The notes: generated by a model not told the origin, from the sequence alone. A stretch of DNA of 57,922 nucleotides from Clostridiales bacterium (GCA_012839095.1 DUOA01000091.1:1-57922); one strand, 5' to 3'; positions 1-9,422 are shown, numbered from the stretch's first letter. Program-made: numbers and translations.

Positions 1-1389
1 CGGAACATAAGAAATGCCTTGCTGATTCTTATGAGCATTTTCCTCATGCTTACAATCTATTTTTATTATAATCTTTACATATACAGTGAAAGATGGTTTT
101 CTGATCCGAACAATGCCAGGGTCAGGGTTGATATGGTTAATCCGGATATCATTCCAGGCAGTATAATGGATCGGAACCATAAAGTATTGGTCGAAACCAA
201 ATCCTCAGCAGGACAGAATAGCACAATATATTATCGCGATTATCATAAAGACAGCAGATATGCAGCTCATATAGTGGGGTCGAGGAAATACGGAATTGGA
301 GCTGAAGTTCTTTATGTAAAGTATCTGTTGGGCTACGACAACAATTTATTCGAGCGAATCTATCAGAAGGCATTTTTAGAGCATGAGCAAGGAAACAACG
401 TAATTCTGACCATTGACATTCATCTGCAGAAGTACATATATCAGGCTATGGGTGAAGCAAAGGGCAGTGTTGTGCTGATGAATCCGAAAACAGGAGAAAT
501 TCTGGCCATGGTCAGCAAGCCTTCATTTAATCCTGCTGAAGAAAATGAAGAGCCTGCTGAAGAGAGTCTGCTGAATAAGGCTTCCTATGGCAGGTATCCT
601 CCAGGTTCTGTAATGAAGATTATCACAGCCGCTGCTGCTCTGGAGTCCACGATTGATTTAGATGATTATACAGTAAAGTGCGAGGGCATTACAGAAATAA
701 ACGGAGTGACCATCACATGCTCCGGCAGGGAGGCACATGGTGAAATAAATCTGCTTCATGCCATGGAAGTTTCCTGCAATGCCTACTTTGCCGGGCTGGC
801 ACAGGAAATAGGCTGGAAACAGCTGAAAAAGACAGGTGAAGCCTTTGGATTCAATCGGGATTTCCTCTTTTCCGATATTAAAACCACTCAAAGCCTGCTG
901 CCCCTGAACAGGCGGACAGATGCGGAGGAACTTGCCTGGTCGGGTGTGGGTCAGGGCAGAGTGCTGACCAGTCCGCTTCATATGGCTATGATTGTATCGG
1001 CTATCGCAAATGGAGGAGAAATGCCTGAGCCCAGATTGATTTATGGAATAGAACCTCGTTCAGGGAAAATTCGTCTGCAAGACAGTTCAATTCTGGCGAA
1101 TCCCATATCGGATGAGACTTCCAGGGCCATAACTGATATTATGATCAATGTGGTTGAGAATGGCACGGGAAGCCGCGCACATACCACCGGAATGCTTACA
1201 GCCGGAAAAACCGGGACTGCGGAAACAGGTTCAGACAAGAAACCCCATGCTTGGTTTGTCGGATTTGCACCTGCCGATAATCCTACCCTGGCCATATCGG
1301 TTATACTGGAAAACACTGGAGCAGGCGGAAGAAATGCAGCTCCCCTGGCAGGAAAGATTCTGAGGGAAGCAAGAAAGCTGGGTTATTGA
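1..1389 (+). CDS. Penicillin-binding protein, D,D-transpeptidase (FtsI/PbpA family), 5'-truncated by the window edge
   Basis: Cross-links peptidoglycan stem peptides on the outer face of the membrane. The frame is open from base 1, so the true start lies upstream; a hydrophobic segment encoded at about 19-75 looks like the N-terminal membrane anchor. All three transpeptidase motifs are visible: SxxK as SVMK (Ser codon 607-609) after PPG, SxN as SCN (near 770), and KTG followed by TAE (near 1207). The dimerisation domain before the catalytic domain is short, so this resembles the small PbpA type that follows FtsW/RodA genes in Clostridia and Actinobacteria more than full-length FtsI. That upstream context is outside the window. 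Enzyme class is secure; assignment to division or elongation is not. Confidence 0.9.
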   Translation, partial: RNIRNALLILMSIFLMLTIYFYYNLYIYSERWFSDPNNARVRVDMVNPDIIPGSIMDRNHKVLVETKSSAGQNSTIYYRDYHKDSRYAAHIVGSRKYGIGAEVLYVKYLLGYDNNLFERIYQKAFLEHEQGNNVILTIDIHLQKYIYQAMGEAKGSVVLMNPKTGEILAMVSKPSFNPAEENEEPAEESLLNKASYGRYPPGSVMKIITAAAALESTIDLDDYTVKCEGITEINGVTITCSGREAHGEINLLHAMEVSCNAYFAGLAQEIGWKQLKKTGEAFGFNRDFLFSDIKTTQSLLPLNRRTDAEELAWSGVGQGRVLTSPLHMAMIVSAIANGGEMPEPRLIYGIEPRSGKIRLQDSSILANPISDETSRAITDIMINVVENGTGSRAHTTGMLTAGKTGTAETGSDKKPHAWFVGFAPADNPTLAISVILENTGAGGRNAAPLAGKILREARKLGY

Positions 1390-1433
1390 CAAAAGCTGAA
1401 GGTAAGGGAATGTTTTTCTTAAGACTGTTATGA

Positions 1434-1462
1434 TTGCGAAATCTCTCAATCTTTTATACAAT
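1434..1462 (+). promoter_or_regulatory. Possible vegetative promoter before uvrC
   Basis: TTGCGA (1434-1439), a 17-base gap, then TACAAT (1457-1462), about 60 bases before the uvrC start. Both boxes depart from consensus, so this is a modest call. No SOS-box core (GAACnnnnGTTC) is present in the gap, so SOS control of uvrC is not indicated. Confidence 0.4.
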
Positions 1463-1524
1463 AATAAGTGGAATAATACTGCGTGAAAGGATATAAAGTC
1501 ACAAACCGGAAAGGATGCAGCTGA

Positions 1525-3384
1525 TTGTTTAGCGATTTGGAAACCAAGCTGAATAATCTGCCGGATAAGCCCGGCGTTTATATAATGAAGGATAAAAACG
1601 GGAAAGTCATATATATTGGTAAAGCGGTATCACTGAAAAACAGAGTCAGGCAATATTTTCGTGCTGCCGGCCATACCGGCAAGGTAGGGGCCATGGTGTC
1701 CAATGTAGCGGATTTTGAGTATATTCTGACGGATACAGAAGTAGAAGCCCTGATTCTGGAATGCAATCTCATTAAAAAGCATCGTCCGAAATACAATATT
1801 CTACTGAGGGACGACAAACACTATCCCTTTATTCAGGTAACCACAGGAGAAGAATATCCCCGGGTTCTTATGACAAGAAAAATCAAAAGGGACAACCACA
1901 GGTATTTTGGTCCTTATACCAGCGCCAGAGCAGTACGGGATACCATTGAACTAATAAAACGAATATTCCCCATCCGTTCCTGCAATCGAACGATTCAGGA
2001 GGGGCAAGAAACAGGCAGACCCTGCCTCAATTATTTCATAGGTCAGTGCTGGGGTCCTTGTCAGGGGAATGTAAGTAAAGAAGAATACCGGAAAGTTATA
2101 AATGATGTATGCCGGTTCCTTGAGGGAAAGCAGGAAGATGTGCTGAAGGATTTCCGGGCTCAAATGGCAGAAGCTGCTGAAAATCTGCAGTTTGAGAAAG
2201 CAGCTGCCCTGCGGGATAAGATTCAGGCTGTTGAAAAAATTTTGGAAAGTCAAAAAATCATGTCTACCTCCATGGAGGATCAGGATATTATGGCTTTCTA
2301 CCAGGAAGCAAATCAGACAGCTATCCAAATATTTTTCGTACGCAGCGGCAAACTTATCTCTGCCGAGCATCATGTATTGGAAGATACTGATGGCATGGAG
2401 CGCAAGGAAGTGGTCAGCGCCTATATAAAACAGTTTTACGCAAACTCTGCATTTATCCCCAAAGAAATCCTTGTACCTGACAACATTGATGATCGGCAGG
2501 CTGTTGAAAAATGGCTGAGCTCAATTAAAAGAAGCAGAGTATATATAAGATGCCCCCAAAGAGGGGAAAAATATAAGCTTATTAAATTGGCCGAGAAGAA
2601 TGCCAGAGAAGGTCTTATGACCTATAACAGAAAGGCAGAAAGGGAATATGCCCGTACTACAGGAGCTGTTCAGGAGCTGCAGGAAGCATTGAACCTGGCT
2701 GATAGACCAATCCGCATGGAAGCTTACGACATTTCCAATACCCAGGGTACCCATTCTGTAGCTTCAATGGTCGTATTCGTAGATGGCAGACCGGCAAAAA
2801 AAGAATACCGCAGGTTCAGAATTAAAAGCGTGCAAGGACCCAATGATTATGCCAGTATGGCAGAAGTTATAGAAAGACGATTCAAAAGAGGGCTGGAAGA
2901 AAGAAGGAAGCTTAAGGAAGAAGGAAAAGATTACTCCATGGGCAAATTTTCGAGCTTCCCGGACCTGATTATTATTGACGGCGGAAAAGGGCAATTGGGA
3001 GCGGCACTCTCTTCCATGGCCAAACTTGACATTGATTACATTCCAACCTTTGGTTTAGCAGAGGAGTTAAATGAGCTTTATTCCAAAGAAAACAGCGAGC
3101 CCGTGACACTTCCCAAAAACTCTAATGCTCTCCATCTTCTTCAAAGAATAAGGGACGAAGCTCATCGATTTGCTATTTCCTATCACCGCAGTCTCCGGGA
3201 TAAAAACAACCTTCATTCTGTATTACTGGATATCCCGGGTATAGGCCAGAAAAGAATGAAAAAGTTGATCAAAGAGTTCAGCTCCATAGAAGGTATTAAA
3301 AAGGCATCATTGGAGCAATTGGCTGCGGTAGAGGGTATGAATCGCAAAGCAGCGGAAGAACTGAAACGATTTCTGGGCAATTAG
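1525..3384 (+). CDS. uvrC: UvrABC excinuclease subunit C
   Basis: Makes both incisions around a lesion in nucleotide excision repair, with UvrA and UvrB. Length is 619 residues, normal for the family. The GIY-YIG nuclease domain is at about 14-95 (GVYIM, then VIYIGKA). A UvrB-binding UVR motif lies near 203-238. The RNase-H-like 5'-incision domain carries EAYDISN at 399-405 and IIIDGGKGQ near 485. A C-terminal helix-hairpin-helix (DIPGIGQKR, then AAVEGMNRKAAEEL) closes the protein. TTG at 1525 is chosen because GGAAAGGA sits about 8 bases upstream; the ATG at 1514 runs into a stop after five codons. uvrA and uvrB are not adjacent. Confidence 0.97.
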   Translation: MFSDLETKLNNLPDKPGVYIMKDKNGKVIYIGKAVSLKNRVRQYFRAAGHTGKVGAMVSNVADFEYILTDTEVEALILECNLIKKHRPKYNILLRDDKHYPFIQVTTGEEYPRVLMTRKIKRDNHRYFGPYTSARAVRDTIELIKRIFPIRSCNRTIQEGQETGRPCLNYFIGQCWGPCQGNVSKEEYRKVINDVCRFLEGKQEDVLKDFRAQMAEAAENLQFEKAAALRDKIQAVEKILESQKIMSTSMEDQDIMAFYQEANQTAIQIFFVRSGKLISAEHHVLEDTDGMERKEVVSAYIKQFYANSAFIPKEILVPDNIDDRQAVEKWLSSIKRSRVYIRCPQRGEKYKLIKLAEKNAREGLMTYNRKAEREYARTTGAVQELQEALNLADRPIRMEAYDISNTQGTHSVASMVVFVDGRPAKKEYRRFRIKSVQGPNDYASMAEVIERRFKRGLEERRKLKEEGKDYSMGKFSSFPDLIIIDGGKGQLGAALSSMAKLDIDYIPTFGLAEELNELYSKENSEPVTLPKNSNALHLLQRIRDEAHRFAISYHRSLRDKNNLHSVLLDIPGIGQKRMKKLIKEFSSIEGIKKASLEQLAAVEGMNRKAAEELKRFLGN

Positions 3385-3459
3385 ATATTTTTATAAATAC
3401 TTACTGGACAGCTTACCAGGTTGCATATATACTTATTAGAGATTGGAGGAGGAAATATA

Positions 3460-3663
3460 GTGCAAAAAAGACTTTATTTATCTGAAACCGATAAAAAAAT
3501 TTGTGGTGTATGCGGAGGCATTGGCGAGTACTTTAACATCGATTCCACACTGGTCAGGCTGGCATGGGTCGTTTTATCCCTGGCTCTTGCCGTAGGTCTG
3601 GGAGGACTGATTATCTATATCATTGCAGCCCTAATCATACCCAAAAGGCAGGAGAATATCTGA
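3460..3663 (+). CDS. PspC-domain small membrane protein
   Basis: A 67-residue protein consisting of a single PspC domain: a short basic N-terminus, the CGVCGGIGEYFNID motif, then a hydrophobic segment with IIYIIAALIIP near the C-terminus. PspC proteins are inner-membrane proteins linked to envelope-stress or toxin-antitoxin-like roles in other bacteria; stand-alone versions in Firmicutes have no fixed function. GTG at 3460 is chosen because GGAGGAGG lies 7-8 bases upstream; a longer frame from 3421 has no such site. It sits between uvrC and a HAD phosphatase, with no phage-shock genes nearby. Confidence 0.8.
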   Translation: MQKRLYLSETDKKICGVCGGIGEYFNIDSTLVRLAWVVLSLALAVGLGGLIIYIIAALIIPKRQENI

Positions 3664-3679
3664 CACTGAGGTGACTTCA

Positions 3680-4483
3680 TTGGACTATAAACTGATAGCT
3701 GTAGATCTGGACGATTCTCTGCTGGACAAGGATCTGAAAATCAGTGAAACCAACAAAAGAGCTCTATTTGCTGCCAGGAATAAAGGGGTGCAGATAACTA
3801 TAGCCACCGGACGCATGCTTGATTCTGCTATGCCATACATACGGGAACTTAACATTGACATTCCTGTCATTACCTATCAGGGTGCTTTTATCAAGGATAC
3901 CCTGTCCGGAAATACTCTCATAAAGAAATCTGTTTCCATTGAAAATGCCCGTAAGGTTATAGATATTTGCAGCAGAGAAAACCTTCATATCCAGGTTTAC
4001 ACCGAAGACAGCTATTTTTTTGAGGAGGATAATTGCTTCAGCCGTTTGTACCGCAGAATGTCGGGTATTCAGGGTGAGGCAGTCGGAGACTTGAAACGCT
4101 TTTTGAATGAAGAGCCTATCAAGCTTCTGATTATTGATGAACCGGATAATATAGCCAGATACCGGATATACTTCCAGCGCTTGCTGAGTGATGTACTGCA
4201 GGTTTACATTTCCAGGCCGAACTATCTGGAATTTACCAATATTGAAGCAACAAAAGGAAATGCACTGGCTCAGCTGGGGAGAATGCTGGGCGTTTCCAGG
4301 AAAGAAATGATTGCCATTGGCGACAGTTACAATGATATATCCATGCTGGAATATGCAGGTCTGGGGGTAGCCATGGGAAATGCACCCGACAATGTTAAGT
4401 CCCATGCAGGATTTATTACCGGCAGCAATGATGAAGACGGAGTAGCGGAGGCAGTGGAAAAGTTTGTGCTGATGGAGGAGTGA
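3680..4483 (+). CDS. Cof-type HAD-superfamily phosphatase
   Basis: Predicted cytosolic phosphatase of the Cof/YidA type, acting on sugar phosphates or similar small phosphorylated metabolites; the substrate cannot be read from sequence. Motif I is DLDDSLLDKD, with the usual T after the second Asp replaced by S. Motif II Thr is in TIATGR, and motif IV is GDSYNDISML, followed by GVAMGNA. A cap domain (about 85-195) sits between motifs II and III. The TTG at 3680 is preferred because GAGGTGA ends 5 bases upstream; the in-frame GTG at 3671 overlaps that SD and has none of its own. It ends 6 bases before hprK and shares its transcription unit. Confidence 0.85.
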   Translation: MDYKLIAVDLDDSLLDKDLKISETNKRALFAARNKGVQITIATGRMLDSAMPYIRELNIDIPVITYQGAFIKDTLSGNTLIKKSVSIENARKVIDICSRENLHIQVYTEDSYFFEEDNCFSRLYRRMSGIQGEAVGDLKRFLNEEPIKLLIIDEPDNIARYRIYFQRLLSDVLQVYISRPNYLEFTNIEATKGNALAQLGRMLGVSRKEMIAIGDSYNDISMLEYAGLGVAMGNAPDNVKSHAGFITGSNDEDGVAEAVEKFVLMEE

Positions 4484-4489
4484 TCCTGA

Positions 4490-5425
4490 ATGAGCAGTAT
4501 TTCTATTGAAGATATGATTAAGGTACTGGATATGGAAGTGGTATATAAGGGAAAATCTCTTTCCATAGATATTGAGACCAGTGATATTAATCGTCCGGGC
4601 CTTCAGTTTGCAGGCTTTTTTGATTATTTTGCAGCTGAAAGAGTACAAGTAATAGGTAAGGTGGAAATGACCTATCTCGACAGCATGGAGCCTGACATCA
4701 GGGCAGAACGCCTGGAACGCTTTTTCAGCTCCGGTATCCCCTGCGTTCTGATTTCAAGAAACATGGAGGTTCCTCAGTATCTGCTGGATGCAGCAGGCAA
4801 GTACGGTTGTCCCATTATTCGTTCCAAAAAGGTGACAACCAGCATCATACACAGAATGATCAACTATCTGGATTCAGCGCTGGCACCAAGAATAACTCGT
4901 CATGGTGTACTGGTTGACGTGTATGGAGAAGGGGTGCTGCTGATGGGGGAAAGCGGTATTGGCAAGAGCGAGACTGCACTGGAACTAATCAAACGAGGCC
5001 ACAGACTTGTAGCAGACGATGCAGTTGAGATAAAAAAGGTGGCGGAAAACCGTCTCATTGGTGATTCTCCTGATCTGATAAGGCACTTTATGGAAATCAG
5101 AGGTATTGGCATTATTGACATCAAGGCCATGTACGGGGTCGGTGCAGTTATTAACAATAAGGCAATTAATATGGTCATATATCTGGAATTCTGGGATAAC
5201 AGCAAGGAGTACGATCGTCTTGGCCTATCAGAGGATCATATGGAAATTCTTGGTGTAAAGCTCCCAAAGGTGGTTTTACCGGTACGTCCGGGAAGAAATC
5301 TGGCCATAATTGTTGAGGTAGCTGTACGTAACTGGAGGCTTAAGCAAATGGGTTACAATGCAGCCCGGGAACTGGATAATAGATTGAATTCCATGATTCA
5401 GCACAATACCATGGAACAACTTTGA
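4490..5425 (+). CDS. hprK: HPr kinase/phosphorylase
   Basis: Phosphorylates HPr on Ser46 and reverses the reaction, setting carbon catabolite repression with CcpA in Firmicutes. At 311 residues it is full length. The Walker A loop is GESGIGKS at about 154-161, preceded by the HGVLVDVYGEGVLL segment that carries the catalytic His. The family signature GIGIIDIKAMYGVGAV follows near 208, and the C-terminal KLPKVVLPVRPGRN segment is intact. GGAGGAGTG inside the end of the previous gene provides the SD. The usual Firmicute neighbour lgt is absent; instead a solute-binding protein gene follows, then murB, PHP, rapZ and whiA. The HPr gene itself is not in the window. Confidence 0.97.
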   Translation: MSSISIEDMIKVLDMEVVYKGKSLSIDIETSDINRPGLQFAGFFDYFAAERVQVIGKVEMTYLDSMEPDIRAERLERFFSSGIPCVLISRNMEVPQYLLDAAGKYGCPIIRSKKVTTSIIHRMINYLDSALAPRITRHGVLVDVYGEGVLLMGESGIGKSETALELIKRGHRLVADDAVEIKKVAENRLIGDSPDLIRHFMEIRGIGIIDIKAMYGVGAVINNKAINMVIYLEFWDNSKEYDRLGLSEDHMEILGVKLPKVVLPVRPGRNLAIIVEVAVRNWRLKQMGYNAARELDNRLNSMIQHNTMEQL

Positions 5426-5507
5426 GCTGGGATACAAGAGTCATACTTTTTTCCGGCCATCCATATAAATGGAGTAAACGGTTTTGCTGAGAAAAGGGGG
5501 GTCCCTT

Positions 5508-6737
5508 GTGAAAAAATGGAAGGTAAAGCCATTTACTCTATTTTTGATTGTTATATCTCTGCTCTTTCTGATATTCTTCCCCATTTGGATGAAATACCAT
5601 AAAAAGAACCCTCCTGCTGATGCCTTTGATATGAAGCTGCCTGAATGGTCCGGCATAATTGAACTTTGGGACATCCCTTCCGTCCAGGCCGGAAAAGACA
5701 GTCATACCCGCTGGCTTAGAAATTGTATCAACAGCTTTGAACAAAAGCATCCGGGTGTATTCATTAATTTGCGTTCCATGGATGCCGAGAGACTGGCTAT
5801 GTATTTACACGGAACCGTAAACAGGGATATTCTTCCCGATATTATTTCTTTGGGGATCTATAACCAACCGGTTCCGGAGGAATTGCTGACGGATTTATCA
5901 TGCTGGTTTGAACAAACAGAACTAAGCATCTTAAGGCAACCCGCCCTTAAACGAGTTATGTCCGACGATCGACTGATAGCTGTGCCATGGGCGATGGGTT
6001 GTTATGCACTCTATGTTAACTGTGATGCTGTTCTGCCTATGGAACAGGATCCTATGCCCGAAAAGATGAACTATCATCTTATGGATTCTATAGCGAAAGA
6101 AAATTCCGGTCAGAGACAATCCGGAAAGAAAGTAATTGATTATTATGGATTTTGTACATATAACAATACAAACAGCAAACCGTTGCTGGGTATGATTTAT
6201 CAGGAAGGTGGAAAAATAAGTAACAGTGCTGCCGGCCGTCTGTTTCAGGAATGGCTGAACAGTGAAATGAAAATCTTTCCTCCGGATTTGGCATTTATGT
6301 CCTATTCATCAGCCTTCCGATTATTCGCTTTGGAGAAACGGGCTGCCATGCTGCTGGGGGACAGTAAAGCGGTATTTGATATGCGTAAACTGCAGGAGTC
6401 GGGCAAAGGGCTGGAATACAGGATATACCCACTGCCTCTGGATGAGGAATCCACCTTTTATATGGAACAGATAGCAGCATACGGTCTGCTGACTCAGAAT
6501 AACAAAGAAAAGGAAAGGCTTTGTATTCAGTTTTTAAAAGAATTGCTGCAGGAGGAATCGCAGAGAAAACTGGCCGATATTGGCTTATTTTCAGTGTTAA
6601 AGGGTATACAATTGTATATAGAGGATGAAGAAATGAAAATGCTGGAGGATTCATTGGAGCATACAGCAATTATGCCCTATGGTATGCATGAACAGGCAGC
6701 ACAAAGTATCCGGGATACCATATTCCCTGCAGAGTGA
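5508..6737 (+). CDS. Membrane-anchored extracellular solute-binding protein (ABC family 1-like), orphan
   Basis: A 409-residue protein with a basic start (KKWKVK), one strong transmembrane segment at about 8-26, and an extracytoplasmic body. The body resembles sugar-binding lipoproteins: an early SFEQKHPGV element, a central VPWAMGCYALYVN element, and a late AAYGLLTQNNKEKE region. There is no lipobox cysteine, so it is probably held by an uncleaved signal anchor. GTG at 5508 has AGGGGGG about 6 bases upstream. No permease or ATPase gene is adjacent. It sits between hprK and murB, so a role in sensing sugars or wall fragments is an inference only. Confidence 0.75.
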   Translation: MKKWKVKPFTLFLIVISLLFLIFFPIWMKYHKKNPPADAFDMKLPEWSGIIELWDIPSVQAGKDSHTRWLRNCINSFEQKHPGVFINLRSMDAERLAMYLHGTVNRDILPDIISLGIYNQPVPEELLTDLSCWFEQTELSILRQPALKRVMSDDRLIAVPWAMGCYALYVNCDAVLPMEQDPMPEKMNYHLMDSIAKENSGQRQSGKKVIDYYGFCTYNNTNSKPLLGMIYQEGGKISNSAAGRLFQEWLNSEMKIFPPDLAFMSYSSAFRLFALEKRAAMLLGDSKAVFDMRKLQESGKGLEYRIYPLPLDEESTFYMEQIAAYGLLTQNNKEKERLCIQFLKELLQEESQRKLADIGLFSVLKGIQLYIEDEEMKMLEDSLEHTAIMPYGMHEQAAQSIRDTIFPAE

Positions 6738-6797
6738 ACAAAAAACCGCATGAATTGTATTTAAGCAAATTAACAGGTTAACAGGAGTATACATACT

Positions 6798-7712
6798 ATG
6801 AACTTGGATAAAGCTTATCAAGAACTAACCGCAATATTTAAGCCCGAGCAATTGTTAAGGCATGAAAGCATGAGCAGGCATACTTCCTTTCGTATAGGAG
6901 GACCTGTGGATTTAATGATTCAGCCTGCTGATAGTGAGCAGATAAAATTGGCTTTTGATATTCTCAAAAAATACGATATTCCTTTTATGATAATGGGGAA
7001 TGGTTCCAATCTTCTGGTAAGGGACAAGGGGATCCGCGGTGCTGTCATCAAGATAGCGGAGCGTTTCAGTCAGGCAGAGGTAAGAGACGATACCATACAT
7101 GCTCAGGCCGGGATTTTGTTGTCAGCTTTGTCCAGGTTAGCATTGATCTCCGGCTTAAGAGGCCTGGAGTTTGCAAGCGGCATTCCCGGCACTTTGGGTG
7201 GAGCAGTTGCGATGAACGCCGGTGCCTACGGCGGAGAATTGAAGGATGTTGTTCAGTGGGTTTCTGTATTGGATGAGAATGGTACCATAAACATACTGAA
7301 CAAGGAAGAACTGGCATTTGGATATCGGACCAGTATTATCCAGCATACCGGGCTTATTGTTCTGGAAGTCTTTATCGGGCTGGAGAGGGGAAATTATGAG
7401 GAATCCAGGGCTCTGATGCAGGAATTGACCAGAAGACGACAGGAAAAACAACCATTGAGTTATCCCAGCGCAGGAAGTGCATTTAAACGACCTGTTGGAT
7501 ATTATGCAGGTAAATTGATTCAGGATGCCGGATTAAAAGGAATGCGGGTGGGAAATGCTCAGATATCCGAGAAACATTCCGGTTTTATAATTAATCTGGG
7601 CAATGCCACTGCCTGTGATGTTATTGAACTTATAGAGAAGGTAAAGGCCAGGGTCAGGGAGCAAACAGGTGTGGAGCTGCACCCTGAAGTAAAAATTGTA
7701 GGGGAAGAATAA
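6798..7712 (+). CDS. murB: UDP-N-acetylenolpyruvoylglucosamine reductase
   Basis: FAD-dependent reduction of UDP-GlcNAc-enolpyruvate to UDP-MurNAc, the second committed step of peptidoglycan synthesis. The FAD-binding region has MGNGSNLLVRD (about 67-77) and GIPGTLGGAVAMNAGAYGGE. The catalytic Arg is in GYRTS, the proton-donor Ser in PSAGSAFKRP, and the C-terminal Glu in HPEVKI. Length is 304, matching the Gram-positive type II enzymes that lack the extra loop of the E. coli form. AGGAG lies about 11 bases before the ATG. It is followed 20 bases later by the PHP gene, as in many Clostridia. Confidence 0.97.
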   Translation: MNLDKAYQELTAIFKPEQLLRHESMSRHTSFRIGGPVDLMIQPADSEQIKLAFDILKKYDIPFMIMGNGSNLLVRDKGIRGAVIKIAERFSQAEVRDDTIHAQAGILLSALSRLALISGLRGLEFASGIPGTLGGAVAMNAGAYGGELKDVVQWVSVLDENGTINILNKEELAFGYRTSIIQHTGLIVLEVFIGLERGNYEESRALMQELTRRRQEKQPLSYPSAGSAFKRPVGYYAGKLIQDAGLKGMRVGNAQISEKHSGFIINLGNATACDVIELIEKVKARVREQTGVELHPEVKIVGEE

Positions 7713-7732
7713 TCAGATTACAGGAGAGTATA

Positions 7733-8482
7733 ATGTACAGACTTATTGCTGATTACCACACCCATACCCGATACAGCCACGGTAAGGGCACCATCTTGGA
7801 AAATGTAGAGGCTGCCAGAAAAAAGGGACTAAAAAAAATAGCAATTGCTGATCATGGCTTTAATCATATTGGGTTTGGCATGGCTGTTACTGATTTGCAT
7901 GCCATACGGGAGAAAATTACAAGCCTTAACAGACGTTTCTCCGATATTGAGGTTTTAATGGGCATTGAAGCCAATCTGATCAGTATGGAAGGGGACATAG
8001 ATATTCCCCCGGAATACCTTGATGAATTCGATATTATTCTTATGGGCTTTCACATTGCAGTGAAACCCGCCACAATAAGAGACGGATGGTCACTTTTCGC
8101 TAAAAATGGACTGGACAAGCTGGGGCTGGCAAACCGGGACAAAGTACGTCAGGCTAATACTGAGGCGATGATACAGGCAATTCGTCGTTATCCCATACGG
8201 ATCCTCAGCCATCCAGGTGCAAAGATCGACATTGATTCCAGAAAACTGGCCAGAGAAGCAGCTATCAACAATGTAGTGCTGGAAATCAATGCCAGCCATG
8301 GATATATGACTAGGGAATATGTTAAAATAGCATTGGAGGAAGGAGCTTATTTCGTAATAAGCAGTGATGCTCACACACCGGGGCGGGTAGGCGATTTCAA
8401 CAGGGGGATCGAAATAGCTGTGTCTGCCGGTGTGCCGGCTCATCGAATTATTAATACCATGGAAGCTATGATGCTGGACTGA
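7733..8482 (+). CDS. PHP-domain phosphoesterase (YcdX/HPPase-like)
   Basis: A 249-residue stand-alone PHP domain, a metal-dependent phosphoesterase fold. Visible metal ligands are DYHTHTRYSHG (about 5-15), ADHGFNH near 40, the IEAN element near 80, GFHIA near 105, SHPGAKID near 160 and SSDAHTPGRVGDF near 210. This spread matches YcdX-like proteins more than the HisK histidinol phosphatases. The gene lies between murB and rapZ, a conserved clostridial order; the physiological substrate is unknown. A GGAG SD lies about 8 bases before the ATG. Confidence 0.85.
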   Translation: MYRLIADYHTHTRYSHGKGTILENVEAARKKGLKKIAIADHGFNHIGFGMAVTDLHAIREKITSLNRRFSDIEVLMGIEANLISMEGDIDIPPEYLDEFDIILMGFHIAVKPATIRDGWSLFAKNGLDKLGLANRDKVRQANTEAMIQAIRRYPIRILSHPGAKIDIDSRKLAREAAINNVVLEINASHGYMTREYVKIALEEGAYFVISSDAHTPGRVGDFNRGIEIAVSAGVPAHRIINTMEAMMLD

Positions 8483-8499
8483 AAAGGAGATATCGGCCT

Positions 8500-9360
8500 A
8501 TGCGTTTTATCATTGTAACCGGTCTGTCCGGTGCCGGCAAAACACTGGTAAGTCATTACCTGGAAGATATGGGTTTCTTCTGTATTGATAACCTGCCTCC
8601 TCAGCTGATGCCAAAATTTGCAGAGCTTTGTTATCAGTCCGATGGAAAAGTAGATAAAATTGCTGTGGTGGTGGATATCCGCGGAGGCGATTTCTTCGAT
8701 GATCTGTTCGAGTGTCTGGAAATCATGCAGGAATCCGGATACACTTATGAAGTACTTTATCTTGATGCGTCCGATGAAGTACTGATCAGGAGATATAAGG
8801 AAAGCCGCCGGATACATCCATTGGTGAAAGAGGGACGGGTTATTGAAGGTATCCGCCTGGAACGTCAACGCCTGAAAAAGCTGCGGGAAACTGCTACCAA
8901 CGTGATCGATACCAGCAATCTTCAGCCCAGGCAGCTGAGAGAAATTATTCATAAACTTATTTCCGACAATGGCTCCCAGCCAAAGCTGATTATATCAATA
9001 ATTTCCTTTGGTTTTAAGCACGGAATGCCCCTTGATGCGGATATCGTACTTGATGTCCGGTTTCTGCCCAACCCCTTTTGGATCGATGGATTGAAAGAGC
9101 ACACCGGAAGAGAACCGGTAATCAAGGAATATCTGTTCATGTTTCCCGAAACACAGACATTTTTGGCCAAATTGATTGATTTGCTGGAGTTTCTCATTCC
9201 TTATTATGCCAGAGAAGGAAAGAATCAGCTGGTGATTGGGATTGGATGCACCGGCGGCGTTCATCGTTCAGTTACCATCGCGGATGCAGCAGCTGAGATG
9301 CTGCGGAAAAATGGTCGCACTGTTATCCAGGAGCACAGGGATATAAACGAAGCAAATTGA
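8500..9360 (+). CDS. rapZ: RNase adapter / nucleotide-binding protein RapZ (YvcJ)
   Basis: P-loop protein of the RapZ/YvcJ family. In E. coli it delivers sRNAs to RNase E in response to glucosamine-6-phosphate; in Bacillus YvcJ binds and hydrolyses GTP and affects competence. The Walker A loop is GLSGAGKT at residues 8-15. The C-terminal domain carries DVRFLPNPFW and GIGCTGGVHRSV, the conserved sugar/RNA-binding region. Length 286 is normal, and AAAAGGAGA precedes the ATG. The gene lies just before whiA; the gluconeogenesis factor yvcK that usually separates the two in Firmicutes is missing here. Confidence 0.96.
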   Translation: MRFIIVTGLSGAGKTLVSHYLEDMGFFCIDNLPPQLMPKFAELCYQSDGKVDKIAVVVDIRGGDFFDDLFECLEIMQESGYTYEVLYLDASDEVLIRRYKESRRIHPLVKEGRVIEGIRLERQRLKKLRETATNVIDTSNLQPRQLREIIHKLISDNGSQPKLIISIISFGFKHGMPLDADIVLDVRFLPNPFWIDGLKEHTGREPVIKEYLFMFPETQTFLAKLIDLLEFLIPYYAREGKNQLVIGIGCTGGVHRSVTIADAAAEMLRKNGRTVIQEHRDINEAN

Positions 9361-9422
9361 TTCTTTCAAGCCTGCTTTTTTAATAAACGCTCATTCAGCG
9401 ATTAAGGATGGGGGTAGTACGA

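Noticed and set aside
1390-1524. SOS box before uvrC
   Set aside because: No GAACnnnnGTTC core is present, unlike at recA.
3764-4648. Minus-strand frame of 294 codons opposite the HAD gene and hprK
   Set aside because: Both plus-strand genes are clear family members; the antisense product has no recognisable motif.
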